Positions 1 through 6,591 of a stretch of DNA of 9,865 nt are shown here, in pieces. The position numbers and the translations under genes were made by a program. The notes under the pieces were generated by a model. The model was given only the letters and a program-made list of their open reading frames with translations, made no database searches and was not told the DNA's origin. The stretch comes from Acidobacteriota bacterium (GTDB taxonomy: Bacteria; Acidobacteriota; Terriglobia; Terriglobales; Acidobacteriaceae). Location: NCBI GenBank assembly GCA_021781075.1, contig JAJXXN010000344.1:1-9865 (forward strand), in the 5' to 3' direction. Each line of letters starts with the position of its first letter. Position 1 is the first letter of the stretch.

Positions 1-1
1 G

Positions 2-481
2 GCCATCGCCATCGGCTTCACCAACCTCCTCTTCACCATTGTCGGCATGGCCGTCATTGACAAACTAGGGCGCAAAACCCTCCTCCTCATCGGAGCCCTT
101 GGCACCGCCTCCTGCCTCGCCGCCGTGGCATGGCTCTTCCACACCAACACCCATCCCGGCGCGCTCGTCTGGCTCCTCGTCGCCTACATCGCCTTCTTCG
201 CCATGAGCCAGGGCGCCGTCATCTGGGTCTACATCGGCGAGGTCTTCCCCAACCACGTCCGCGCCAAAGGCCAGGGTGTCGGCAATGCCAGCCACTGGTT
301 CTGGAACACCGTCATCCAGCTTTACTTCCCGGTCATCGCCGCCACCCTCGGCAGAAGCGCGCCCTTCGCCTTTTTCGCCGTCATGACAATTTTGCAGTTT
401 TTTGTCGTGCTTTTCTTTTATCCTGAAACCAAGGGCCAAACCCTCGAGGACCTGCAACGCAAGCTGGTTGCCGCGGATTAG
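2..481 (+). CDS. MFS sugar-porter transporter, C-terminal part (5' truncated by window edge)
   Basis: This is the last ~159 residues of an inner-membrane sugar transporter of the major facilitator superfamily, sugar porter family (usually ~450-480 residues), probably a proton-coupled monosaccharide symporter. The reading frame is open from base 2, so the start lies outside the window; the first in-window ATG at 47 is internal. Visible family marks are the loop motif DKLGRK (fragment residues 20-25), the segment WVYIGEVFPNHVRAKG in the second half, and the C-terminal PETKG signature (fragment residues 141-145) followed by a short cytoplasmic tail. Hydrophobic stretches between these fit roughly the last four to five membrane helices. 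It ends in TAG 50 bases before a co-directional class II aldolase, so the two are probably one sugar-uptake and catabolism operon. The substrate cannot be read from the sequence; a deoxy-sugar is inferred only from the neighbour. Confidence 0.9.
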   Translation, partial: AIAIGFTNLLFTIVGMAVIDKLGRKTLLLIGALGTASCLAAVAWLFHTNTHPGALVWLLVAYIAFFAMSQGAVIWVYIGEVFPNHVRAKGQGVGNASHWFWNTVIQLYFPVIAATLGRSAPFAFFAVMTILQFFVVLFFYPETKGQTLEDLQRKLVAAD

Positions 482-531
482 TCCCGCCCCCGGGTGCTTG
501 TGCCCGGATCACCGTCTTGGGAGTGGAACGC

Positions 532-1392
532 ATGGAACAGGCTGAAGGTCTTGATGTAGCCCAGATCCGCGCGGTTGTGCAGACTGTCGTTGACGCCCTG
601 CGCAAGCCCGCGCCGCTTTCGCCCATCGCCGCCGCCAGCTCGCTCGAGTCCGACGCCATCCGCGAAGAAATCATCCGCGTCGGCCGCAAGCTCTGGCAGC
701 GCCAATATGTCGATGGCAACGGCGGCAACATCAGCGTCCGCCTCGGCCAGCAGTATGTCCTCTGCACTCCCACCATGATGTGCAAGGCCGACATGCAGCC
801 GGCTGACATCTGCCTCTCCGACCTCAATGGCAACATCCTCGCCGGCGACCGACTGCGCACCAGCGAACTCCTCCTGCACCTCGAAATCTACAAGGCCAAT
901 CCCGCTGCCCGCGCCGTCGTCCACTGCCATCCCCCGCACGCCACCGCCTACGCGGCCACCCATTCCGCGCCGCCCAACAACTTCATCACCGAGTTCGAGC
1001 TCTTCATCGGCCCCGTCGCCGTCGCGCCCTATGAAACCCCCGGCACAAGCGCCTTTGCTGAAACCGTCCTCCCCTTCGTCCAGGACCACAACTCCATCCT
1101 CCTCGCCAACCACGGCGTCGTCTGCTGGTCCGACACCGCCACCCATGCCGAGTGGCTCATTGAAATCCTCGACACCTACTGCCGCACCATCCTCCTCGCC
1201 CAACACTCCGGCCGTCCGCTCATTCCCATCCCTGACGAAAAAATCGAGCAGATCCTCGCCATCAAGCGCCGCCTCGGTTTCCCCGACGCGCGTTTGAAAA
1301 GCACTCCCGCCGCCGATCACTCCGGCTTCAAGAACGACCCCGAACTCGACCGAATCGTCGTCCAGGTTTTGGAGCGCCTTGAGCGGGAATAA
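532..1392 (+). CDS. class II aldolase/adducin family protein with terminal encapsulation-peptide-like helices
   Basis: Zinc-dependent class II aldolase of the L-fuculose-1-phosphate/rhamnulose-1-phosphate aldolase superfamily, which cleaves ketose phosphates to DHAP and an aldehyde; 286 residues. The core spans about residues 42-250: GGNIS (64-68), the catalytic Glu in SELLLH (Glu112), zinc ligands His131 and His133 in HCHPPH, and the third His194 in ANHGVV. E. coli FucA is about 215 residues, so both ends are extended. Residues 8-25 form an amphipathic helix (V9, I12, V15/V16, V19/V20, L23) followed by a Pro/Ala/Ser linker; residues 271-285 form another (I275, V276/V277, V279/L280, L283). 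Both resemble microcompartment encapsulation peptides. ATG 532 is chosen because GGGAG (519-523) sits 8 bases upstream; an in-frame TTG at 517 overlaps that site. It follows a sugar transporter by 50 bases. The exact substrate is not determinable. Confidence 0.92.
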   Translation: MEQAEGLDVAQIRAVVQTVVDALRKPAPLSPIAAASSLESDAIREEIIRVGRKLWQRQYVDGNGGNISVRLGQQYVLCTPTMMCKADMQPADICLSDLNGNILAGDRLRTSELLLHLEIYKANPAARAVVHCHPPHATAYAATHSAPPNNFITEFELFIGPVAVAPYETPGTSAFAETVLPFVQDHNSILLANHGVVCWSDTATHAEWLIEILDTYCRTILLAQHSGRPLIPIPDEKIEQILAIKRRLGFPDARLKSTPAADHSGFKNDPELDRIVVQVLERLERE

Positions 1393-1579
1393 AAATTCAA
1401 TTTCTTGGCAGGCGCTTTCTTTTTGCCTGTCGGCACCTGCCTTAGTTTCCCCAAAGTGAAAAATTTGATGATTTGCCTTGTCTACGGGGCCTTTCCTGTT
1501 TTTATTCAACAGGTTATGGGGCGTGATGAAAGTAATGTGCTGCATGAGCAGGTAATGAGCCGTGGCTTGATTTCAAGCC

Positions 1580-1585
1580 TATAAT
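1580..1585 (+). promoter_or_regulatory. possible -10 element upstream of the secreted VWD-like gene
   Basis: A perfect TATAAT hexamer in an AT-rich stretch. Bases at the expected -35 position (around 1557-1562) do not resemble TTGACA and there is no TGn extension, so it would need an activator or is chance. If used, the leader would be roughly 110 bases. Confidence 0.25.
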
Positions 1586-1692
1586 CGCGGCATCTCATCA
1601 CGCACGCTGAAATCGATGCGTCACCATTCTTTATTCATATACCTCTGTCGGCAACTCAGCGATCATTTCACGTGCTGAAAATCCGTCATCAA

Positions 1693-1700
1693 AAGGAGGT
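1693..1700 (+). promoter_or_regulatory. strong ribosome binding site AAGGAGGT
   Basis: AAGGAGGT is a full-length complement to the 16S rRNA 3' end and lies 3 bases before ATG 1704. Spacing is slightly short for 1704; a second in-frame ATG at 1713 would give a longer spacing of 12. The strength of this site suggests that the secreted protein is well translated. Confidence 0.75.
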
Positions 1701-1703
1701 TCA

Positions 1704-3776
1704 ATGAAAGGAATGTTAAGAAAACTCAATGTGGCTCCCGTTGTCAGTCGGGGCGCAAGCGCAACGCTTTGCTGCGCCACCTTCGCGGTTCTCAGTTTTG
1801 TATTCACCGCGTTCTCATACGCGCAAACGCAGCAACCCGCCACCCCCCTCGCGCAACAGCCGGCCATCGACCGTATCCCGGTTGAAAAAACCTTGCCACT
1901 CGATGGCCGTCAGGTCATCAATGCCCGCAATCCACAACAACTGGCGATGGAAGCCTGGCGCAGAAAAATTGTCCATCTGCCGCGTGAGAAAGCCTCTGCA
2001 TGCTATCGCGCGGTTTACCCCGAGCTTGCCTGGCACGAGGTTGCCTGCAAGATGATTCCGCAAAAGGCCAACCCGCCCAGGGTTCCAAAGGGCATCCGCA
2101 CAGATCAGGTGGGCGGCAACAGCGGCGCCGATTTCTCGGCCTCCACCATCAACAACATCAACGAGGCAGAAGGCCAATTTGATTCCGTGACCACCTCCGG
2201 CACAGGCAATCCCACCGCCTACACGCTGCAAATGAACACGGCGCCCTTCAATACCTCCACCTGCGCCGGTTCCACGCCGACGGGCATTGCGGGCCTGCCC
2301 GGTTGCCAGGGGTGGGAGCAATTCGTCTACAGCACGGATAACAGCGGCGAGGTTTTCATCCAGTACTGGATTTTGCAGTGGGGCCCCTCCGGCACCACAT
2401 GCAAGTCGCCAGTGAGCCCCAGTTGCGATGGCGCCCATGCCTTCACCGACGGATGGTGCCCCTACACCCTCACTGATGGCAGCGGAAACTCATTCGTTGA
2501 CTGTGTCATCAATGGCGCCACAAACTCCGGCATTGGCACCGTCTCCACCGCATCGCTCAACAACATTGCAATGACCGCTTTTCCTGAGGACGCAACCAAC
2601 GCCTCCGACAACGCCATTGCCACCATCTCTGGCGTTGCAAACCACGTGGCCGGCTCGAATGAGTTTCCCGATCTCTCCACCAACTGGAATGCGGTCGAGT
2701 ACAACATCTTCGGCGATGGCGGTGGTTCCGAGGCATTCTTCGACCCCAACACCACCATCGAGGTACGCACCAGTGTGGCGAGCAATACGAATCTGGGCCC
2801 CGGTTGCGCCTTTGAAAGTTTTACGGGTGAATCAAACAACCTCACTCTTGTGGCAACAACCTCCAACCCGCCCAAGGGCAATCTGCCGTCGCTGGTCTTC
2901 ACGGAAACCAACGCCGGCAATCCCGCCACGGCCCCTTGCAGCAGCGCAATCAGTCTCGGCGATACACACATCCACCCCTTCAATGGCAGAACCGAGTATG
3001 ACTTCCAGGCCTATGGCGACTTCATCCTCGTCGAGACCGGCCCGGATTTCATCGTTCACACCCGCCAGGTCCCGGGCCCACCTGATTATCCCGGCACTTC
3101 AACCAATTCCGCGGTAGCGGTTCTTATGGGCCACACCCGTATCGCTGTTTATCTGCAACCCGCGCGGCTGGTCGTCAATGGCAAAACCACTGAAATCGCC
3201 AATGGCGGCACTCTCGAGCTTCCCGGTGGCGTGCAGGTCACGCGCATCGGCGCGGAGTATTTCATCAGCGATGAGAAGGGCAACTCCGTCCGGGCCGACC
3301 TTGTCACAAGCGGCTCTGAGGCGCTGTGGATGAACATCACCGTCGGTCTCGGTCATTCACCGGACACTCGGGTACGCGGTTTGCTGGGAAACCCGAGCGA
3401 CCGAGTGGATGAAATCAAAACTGCCAGGGGGTTTGTCATCAAGGTGCCCGTCGATGTGAAGGACCTCTATGGTCAATTCGCCGATAGTTGGCGCGTGCGG
3501 CCCGCAGACTCACTCTTCAACGAACTGCCCCCGGCGATCATCGGCATTCCATTGAAGCCGTTGACCGCTGCCGACCTGAACCCGGCTGAAAAAGCGCATG
3601 CGCTTGCGGCCTGCAAAACCGCCGGTGTAACCAACGCAGCCTTGCTTGACGATTGCGTCCTTGATACCACAGTTCTCAAGAATGATCTCGCAGTCAGGAT
3701 CTTCACCAAGATCACCCCGCCAAAGTTTGTCATCAAGCCGTTCTTGCATGTCAACCAGAACGCCGTGCCGCGTTGA
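1704..3776 (+). CDS. secreted protein with C-terminal von Willebrand factor type D-like domain
   Basis: A 690-residue exported protein of unknown function. Residues 1-40 are a Sec signal peptide: Arg/Lys-containing n-region, hydrophobic core about 21-38, likely cleavage after FSYA (40). Residues about 75-120 contain a two-cysteine segment (C100, then YP, W110, C115). Residues about 130-405 form a Ser/Thr/Asn/Gly-rich, beta-type region with several cysteines and the conserved-looking GCQGWEQFVYS (200-210) and VFIQYWILQWG (217-227). Residues about 418-600 look like a VWD domain: GDTHIHPFNG (419-428), YDFQAYGDFILVE (432-444), GLLGN (559-563) and a closing SWRV (595-598). A final segment (about 625-660) has a Cys pair, C637 and C651. 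VWD domains mediate assembly and adhesion in animal proteins; a surface or matrix role here is inference. The gene is apparently monocistronic, with its own strong RBS, and converges with apt. Confidence 0.85.
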   Translation: MKGMLRKLNVAPVVSRGASATLCCATFAVLSFVFTAFSYAQTQQPATPLAQQPAIDRIPVEKTLPLDGRQVINARNPQQLAMEAWRRKIVHLPREKASACYRAVYPELAWHEVACKMIPQKANPPRVPKGIRTDQVGGNSGADFSASTINNINEAEGQFDSVTTSGTGNPTAYTLQMNTAPFNTSTCAGSTPTGIAGLPGCQGWEQFVYSTDNSGEVFIQYWILQWGPSGTTCKSPVSPSCDGAHAFTDGWCPYTLTDGSGNSFVDCVINGATNSGIGTVSTASLNNIAMTAFPEDATNASDNAIATISGVANHVAGSNEFPDLSTNWNAVEYNIFGDGGGSEAFFDPNTTIEVRTSVASNTNLGPGCAFESFTGESNNLTLVATTSNPPKGNLPSLVFTETNAGNPATAPCSSAISLGDTHIHPFNGRTEYDFQAYGDFILVETGPDFIVHTRQVPGPPDYPGTSTNSAVAVLMGHTRIAVYLQPARLVVNGKTTEIANGGTLELPGGVQVTRIGAEYFISDEKGNSVRADLVTSGSEALWMNITVGLGHSPDTRVRGLLGNPSDRVDEIKTARGFVIKVPVDVKDLYGQFADSWRVRPADSLFNELPPAIIGIPLKPLTAADLNPAEKAHALAACKTAGVTNAALLDDCVLDTTVLKNDLAVRIFTKITPPKFVIKPFLHVNQNAVPR

Positions 3777-3790
3777 TGTGCCGCAAACAA

Positions 3791-3825
3791 ATGCGGCCCA
3801 GTCCTTCATCGGGACAGGGCCGCAT
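3791..3825. terminator. shared hairpin between convergent genes (VWD-like gene and apt)
   Basis: ATGCGGCCC (3791-3799) pairs perfectly with GGGCCGCAT (3817-3825). After an A-A mismatch the inner GTCC (3801-3804) pairs with GGAC (3812-3815), leaving a 7-base loop. It lies in the 67-base gap between two convergent stop codons. On the minus strand the stem is followed by the T-rich TTTGTTTG, so it should work best for apt; on the plus strand there is no T-run, so it may act only partly for the VWD-like gene. Confidence 0.7.
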
Positions 3826-3843
3826 TCCTCCGGTGCACTCAAC

Positions 3844-4392
3844 CTACTCGTCATAGTGCAGCAGGCTGAACACATCGTATTGCGGGAACTTCTCGCGCCC
3901 CTTCAAGAAATCCAGTTCCACCGCAAAGGCCAGGCCCACAATCACGCCGCCCAACTGCTCCACAAGCTTGATCGTCGCCTCCATCGTGCCGCCCGTCGCC
4001 AGCAAATCATCCACCAGCACCACGCGCTGCCCCGGCTTGATCGCGTCCAGATGCAACTCCAGCGTGTCAGACCCATACTCCAGCTCATAGCTCACCCGCG
4101 CCACCGGCGCCGGCAGCTTCTTGGGTTTTCTCACCGGCGCAAAGCCCGCATTCAAACGGTACGCCAGCGCCGGCCCGAAGATGAACCCGCGCGCCTCAAT
4201 TCCCAGCACCAGGTCCACCTTCTTCTCGATGTAATAGGCGGCGAATGCGTCAATCAACTGCGCAAACCCGGTCTTGTCCTTCAATACCGTCGTGATGTCG
4301 TAAAACAAAATCCCCTGCTTGGGAAAATCCGGCACGGTGCGGACAAGGCTCTTCACGTAATCAATGTTCAAGGGGTTGTGGCTGGCGGGCAT
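3844..4392 (-). CDS. apt: adenine phosphoribosyltransferase
   Basis: Type I phosphoribosyltransferase of purine salvage: adenine + PRPP to AMP + pyrophosphate, in the cytoplasm. The 182-residue product matches the usual bacterial Apt length (about 170-180). Visible marks are the N-terminal VRTVPDFPKQGILFYDITT (17-35), GIEARGFIFGPALAY (64-78), the flexible-loop region VRKPKKLP (87-94), SYELEYGSDTLE (101-112) and the PRPP-binding VVLVDDLLATGGT (124-136) with its double Asp. Start ATG 4392 is chosen because AGAGGG stands 6 bases upstream and because Apt proteins begin just before the VPDFP motif; the frame stays open to an upstream ATG at 4455, adding 21 residues with no family similarity. It is transcribed away from pal, with pal's terminator between them, so it likely has its own promoter: a TATAAT reads on the minus strand at 4466-4461, without a clear -35. 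Confidence 0.96.
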   Translation of the reverse strand: MPASHNPLNIDYVKSLVRTVPDFPKQGILFYDITTVLKDKTGFAQLIDAFAAYYIEKKVDLVLGIEARGFIFGPALAYRLNAGFAPVRKPKKLPAPVARVSYELEYGSDTLELHLDAIKPGQRVVLVDDLLATGGTMEATIKLVEQLGGVIVGLAFAVELDFLKGREKFPQYDVFSLLHYDE

Positions 4393-4460
4393 GGCGATCC
4401 CTCTGGCTCCTTTTTTCCCGAGCCGATGACAACTCGAACTAACGGGCGTTTTCAATCTAA

Positions 4461-4466
4461 ATTATA
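4461..4466 (-). promoter_or_regulatory. possible -10 element of apt
   Basis: TATAAT on the minus strand about 70 bases before the apt start, downstream of the pal terminator where an apt promoter is expected. The -35 position does not match TTGACA, so this is tentative. Confidence 0.35.
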
Positions 4467-4508
4467 TCGGCAATGCAGCACATGCCTTGGCCTATTCCCG
4501 CATCCGCC

Positions 4509-4548
4509 AAAAGTAAAACGGCAGCCGCGCTTCCGCCTGCTGCCGTTT
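4509..4548 (-). terminator. Rho-independent terminator of pal
   Basis: A perfect 10-bp stem, AAACGGCAGC (4516-4525) against GCTGCCGTTT (4539-4548), with a 13-base loop. Read on the minus strand the stem runs into TTTTACTTTT (4518-4509), a U-rich tail. It begins 37 bases beyond the pal stop codon. Confidence 0.85.
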
Positions 4549-4584
4549 GCCATTGAGGGGTGCTCGCTTTAGGCGCAACCCGGT

Positions 4585-5325
4585 TTACTGGGTCAGCGAG
4601 AATCCTGCCCGGCGGTTCTGCTGCCAGCAGCTCTCTGTCTCCTCCGTGCAGAAGGGCTTCTCCTTGCCGTAGCTGATCACGCGGATGCGCTCCGCCTTGA
4701 CGCCTGCGGCTACCAGCATCTTCTGCGCCGACTCAGCGCGGTTCTGCCCCAGCGCCAGGTTGTATTCGTTGGACCCGCGCTCGTCGCAATAGCCGCCGAT
4801 CACAATCTTCTCGTTCGGGTGCGCGCGCAAATACGCTGCGTCGGCCACCAGAACCTGCTCATCGCTGGGGCGGATCGTGTATTTGTCATAATCAAAGAAA
4901 ACGTCCTTCATGTTGGCCCGGAAGGCCTCTTCCTCCGTCTCTGTCTGCGCTGGCGCGCTGGCCACAGGCGCCGCGTTCACCGTCAAGCGCGCATCCGCCG
5001 TCGTCGTGCCGCCATCGCCCTTGGCTTCCAGGTGATAGTTGGTCGAGGTGTCAGCCGTCAAGGTTTTCTCACCCGAGCTGGCCACGCTGCCAAGCCCGCT
5101 GATGGTGACGGAGCTGGCGTTGGTCGTGCTCCAGTTCAACGTAACCTTGTCACCGGCATACACCGAGCTGGGGGTCACGCTGATTTGCGCGGTCGGTACC
5201 GGGGTTGGCGTAGGCGCTGTGGCCTCCGGCTGCGGTTCTGGCGCCGCCTTCTTTTTGCAACCAGTGACCGCCATCAATGATGAGACCAGGATGAATGCTG
5301 CAACGAAACGCAATGTGCGGTTCAA
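4585..5325 (-). CDS. pal: peptidoglycan-associated lipoprotein (Pal/OmpA family) with Ig-like insert
   Basis: Outer-membrane lipoprotein that binds peptidoglycan and works with the Tol complex in envelope integrity and constriction. The 246-residue product has a lipoprotein signal (hydrophobic 7-21, lipobox VTGC, lipidated Cys23 followed by Lys rather than Asp), a Pro/Ala/Glu linker (27-46), an Ig-like beta domain (about 48-117), and a C-terminal OmpA-like domain (about 138-246). The last carries FFDYDKYTIRPSD (143-155), GYCDERGSNEYNLALGQNRA (178-197) with the diaminopimelate-binding Asp181 and Arg196, and SYGKEKP. E. coli Pal is 173 residues; the excess is the Ig-like insert. The start is TTG 5325: AGGAGG lies 6 bases upstream and it places the signal peptide correctly; an ATG at 5400 would add 25 polar residues in front. 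No tolB or ybgF neighbours are present. It is transcribed alone, divergent from the Crp-type gene. Confidence 0.94.
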   Translation of the reverse strand: MNRTLRFVAAFILVSSLMAVTGCKKKAAPEPQPEATAPTPTPVPTAQISVTPSSVYAGDKVTLNWSTTNASSVTISGLGSVASSGEKTLTADTSTNYHLEAKGDGGTTTADARLTVNAAPVASAPAQTETEEEAFRANMKDVFFDYDKYTIRPSDEQVLVADAAYLRAHPNEKIVIGGYCDERGSNEYNLALGQNRAESAQKMLVAAGVKAERIRVISYGKEKPFCTEETESCWQQNRRAGFSLTQ

Positions 5326-5549
5326 GGGTGTCCTCCTCTGCCGGGTGAATGTTCTGTGATTTTGCCGTGGCTCTTGCTCCGGAATTGGAGCGGAAGTCAA
5401 CCACTACACATCAAGTATGACGTATGACGGCCTCATCGGGTTGTATCATTTGGAACAGGTTGGCGATTATTTTTGCGCTTTCCGGCGCACGGATGCCAGT
5501 TCCAGTTCGCGAGCGGCCGCGTGCCGGTGCTGTTTGTGGATGTGCTGTG
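5326..5549. promoter_or_regulatory. divergent promoter region between pal and the Crp/Fnr-type gene
   Basis: This 224-base region must hold promoters for both flanking genes. GTATGAC occurs twice in direct tandem at 5415-5428. TTGTAT (5441-5446) and GATTAT (5465-5470), 18 bases apart, form a weak plus-strand promoter candidate. A TTGACT on the minus strand (5400-5395) has no convincing -10 partner. None of these is strong. Confidence 0.35.
5332..5338 (-). promoter_or_regulatory. ribosome binding site deciding the TTG start of pal
   Basis: GAGGAGG on the minus strand, 6 bases before TTG 5325. It supports the TTG over the in-frame ATG at 5400, which lies upstream of this site. Confidence 0.75.
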
Positions 5550-6212
5550 ATGCCCGTGACCAATAACCCTCCATCAGAATTCGATATTGAAGCGTATTTA
5601 AGCTCCCAAGGCAAGGGGAGAAAGTTCATTCACCTTGACCGCTCCCAATTTTTCTTTTTAGAGGGCGATGCGGCCGATTCTGTTTTTTATCTGCATCAGG
5701 GACGCGTCAAAATCTCGGTCCTCTCGAAGACCGGCAAGGAAGCCACCATCCGCCTTGTCAATGCGGGGGATTTCTTTGGTGAAAGGGCGCTCGAGCCCGC
5801 GCCATGCCAGCGCATCACCCGTGCCACCGCCCTGCTTGATTGCTCCGCCTTGCGCATCGCCCGCCCTGAGTTGATCCGGCTCATGCGCGAAGAGCCCGCC
5901 TTCGCCTTCCGCTTTTCCAATTTTCTGCTGGCCTGCAGCATGCGCACCCAAGCCGACCTCGTTGACCAGCTCTTCAACCGCGCTGAAAAACGGCTTGCCC
6001 GCCTGCTCCTGTTGCTGGCTGAAAACAGCAGCCCGGGTGCTGACGCCACATTGCTTCAGCCCATCTCACAAGAAACCCTGGCCGGAATGATCGGCAGCAC
6101 GCGCCCCCGCGTCAATGCCTTTATGAACCGTTTTCGCAAATTGGGTTATATCGAGTACGACAGCCGCATCCGTGTGCGCAAATCCCTGCTCCACGTTTTT
6201 CTGCGGGATTAA
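5550..6212 (+). CDS. Crp/Fnr family transcriptional regulator
   Basis: DNA-binding regulator of the Crp/Fnr superfamily, 220 residues, the usual family length. An N-terminal cyclic-nucleotide-binding-type beta-roll (about 25-110) contains FFLEGDAADSVFYLHQGRVK (35-54) and FFGERALEP (75-83, equivalent to the phosphate cassette); the position of CRP's Ser83 appears not to be conserved, so cAMP binding is uncertain. A long dimerisation helix follows (about 120-157), then a Crp-type helix-turn-helix at about 173-195 (QETLAGMIGSTRPRVNAFMN) and a C-terminal wing. There is no N-terminal cysteine cluster, so it is not an iron-sulfur FNR. ATG 5550 is chosen because upstream residues in the same frame are unlike the family; its RBS is weak (GGA at 5538-5540), and in-frame GTG 5547 is an alternative. 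It stands divergent from pal; its targets are unknown. Confidence 0.9.
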   Translation: MPVTNNPPSEFDIEAYLSSQGKGRKFIHLDRSQFFFLEGDAADSVFYLHQGRVKISVLSKTGKEATIRLVNAGDFFGERALEPAPCQRITRATALLDCSALRIARPELIRLMREEPAFAFRFSNFLLACSMRTQADLVDQLFNRAEKRLARLLLLLAENSSPGADATLLQPISQETLAGMIGSTRPRVNAFMNRFRKLGYIEYDSRIRVRKSLLHVFLRD

Positions 6213-6237
6213 CAGCGCCGCGCTGGCTCATTGAGCC
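6213..6237. repeat. two adjoining palindromes between convergent genes
   Basis: CAGCGC-C-GCGCTG (6213-6225) and GGCTCA-T-TGAGCC (6225-6237) are both perfect and share one base. They start right after the stop of the Crp-type gene and fill the gap to the HU/IHF stop. There is no T-run on either side, so a terminator role is only possible, not shown. Confidence 0.45.
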
Positions 6238-6252
6238 CCGGCGCCGACAAGT

Positions 6253-6537
6253 TTATTCCGCCGCCGGCTTGTCCACCAGGTGCAGTTCCTTGCCTGGTTT
6301 GAAGCGCACGGCCTTGCCCGGTTGGATGCTGACCTCGGTTCCGGTCCGCGGGTTGCGGCCGATACCCGTCTTGCGCGCGCGCACACTGAAGACACCAAAG
6401 CCGCGCAGTTCAATCCGCTCGCCACGCGTAAGCGCCTCTTTCAACCCCTCAAAGACAGCATCGACCACCGCCTCGGCTTTGATGCGGGCAAGTCCGGTGC
6501 GCTCAATGACCTGATGGACAATATCCTGTTTTATCAA
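6253..6537 (-). CDS. HU/IHF family nucleoid DNA-binding protein
   Basis: Small histone-like protein (94 residues) that bends and compacts DNA as a dimer in the nucleoid. The product matches the family along its whole length: N-terminal helices (3-38; DIVHQVIERTGL at 5-16), the ELRGFGVFSVRARKTG beta region (43-58), and the DNA-contacting arm GRNPRTG (60-66) with the intercalating Pro63, closing with FKPGKEL (79-85). ELRGFGVF and GRNPRTG are somewhat closer to IHF subunits than to classical HU, but HU against IHF cannot be settled here. The start is TTG 6537: the protein aligns from exactly this residue, GAGG lies 8 bases upstream, and the open frame upstream offers no ATG, GTG or TTG nearby. 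It converges with the Crp-type gene and diverges from dcd. Confidence 0.93.
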   Translation of the reverse strand: MIKQDIVHQVIERTGLARIKAEAVVDAVFEGLKEALTRGERIELRGFGVFSVRARKTGIGRNPRTGTEVSIQPGKAVRFKPGKELHLVDKPAAE

Positions 6538-6577
6538 TGCCGTAACCTCACTTTGCTTGGCCTCCGATAAATGTACT

Positions 6578-6591
6578 ACGAGGTATCTCGT
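6578..6591. repeat. small inverted repeat upstream of the HU/IHF gene
   Basis: ACGAG-GTAT-CTCGT, 5-bp arms around a 4-base centre, about 40 bases before the HU/IHF start in the divergent promoter region shared with dcd. It could be an operator or chance. Confidence 0.25.

Larger units (their letters stand above)
1393..1703. other. intergenic region between the aldolase and the secreted VWD-like gene
   Basis: No convincing gene is seen here. The stretch is AT-richer than its neighbours. Just after the aldolase stop, 1407-1413 can pair with 1425-1431 (7 bp with one G-T pair), but no T-run follows, so this is a weak terminator candidate at best. GCGTGATGA at 1521-1529 is perfectly repeated in inverse at 1595-1603. 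A consensus TATAAT lies at 1580-1585, about 120 bases before the next start, but no good -35 element stands 16-18 bases upstream of it. The ribosome binding site of the next gene closes the region. Confidence 0.5.

Noticed and set aside
1407..1441. Hairpins after the aldolase stop as a Rho-independent terminator
   Set aside because: The stems are short, compete with each other, and are not followed by a T-run.
478..1545. Long minus-strand open frame of 355 codons opposite the aldolase
   Set aside because: It mirrors the codon bias of the aldolase gene; its product is Gly/Asp/Val-rich low-complexity sequence with no recognisable domain.
3646..4572. Plus-strand open frame of 308 codons across apt
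   Set aside because: Antisense shadow of apt, whose protein is unmistakable; the product is Arg/Gln/His-rich without family features and crosses two terminator hairpins.
5424..5549. Upstream ATG extension of the Crp-type regulator
   Set aside because: The 42 additional residues show no family similarity and the length from 5550 already equals the family norm.
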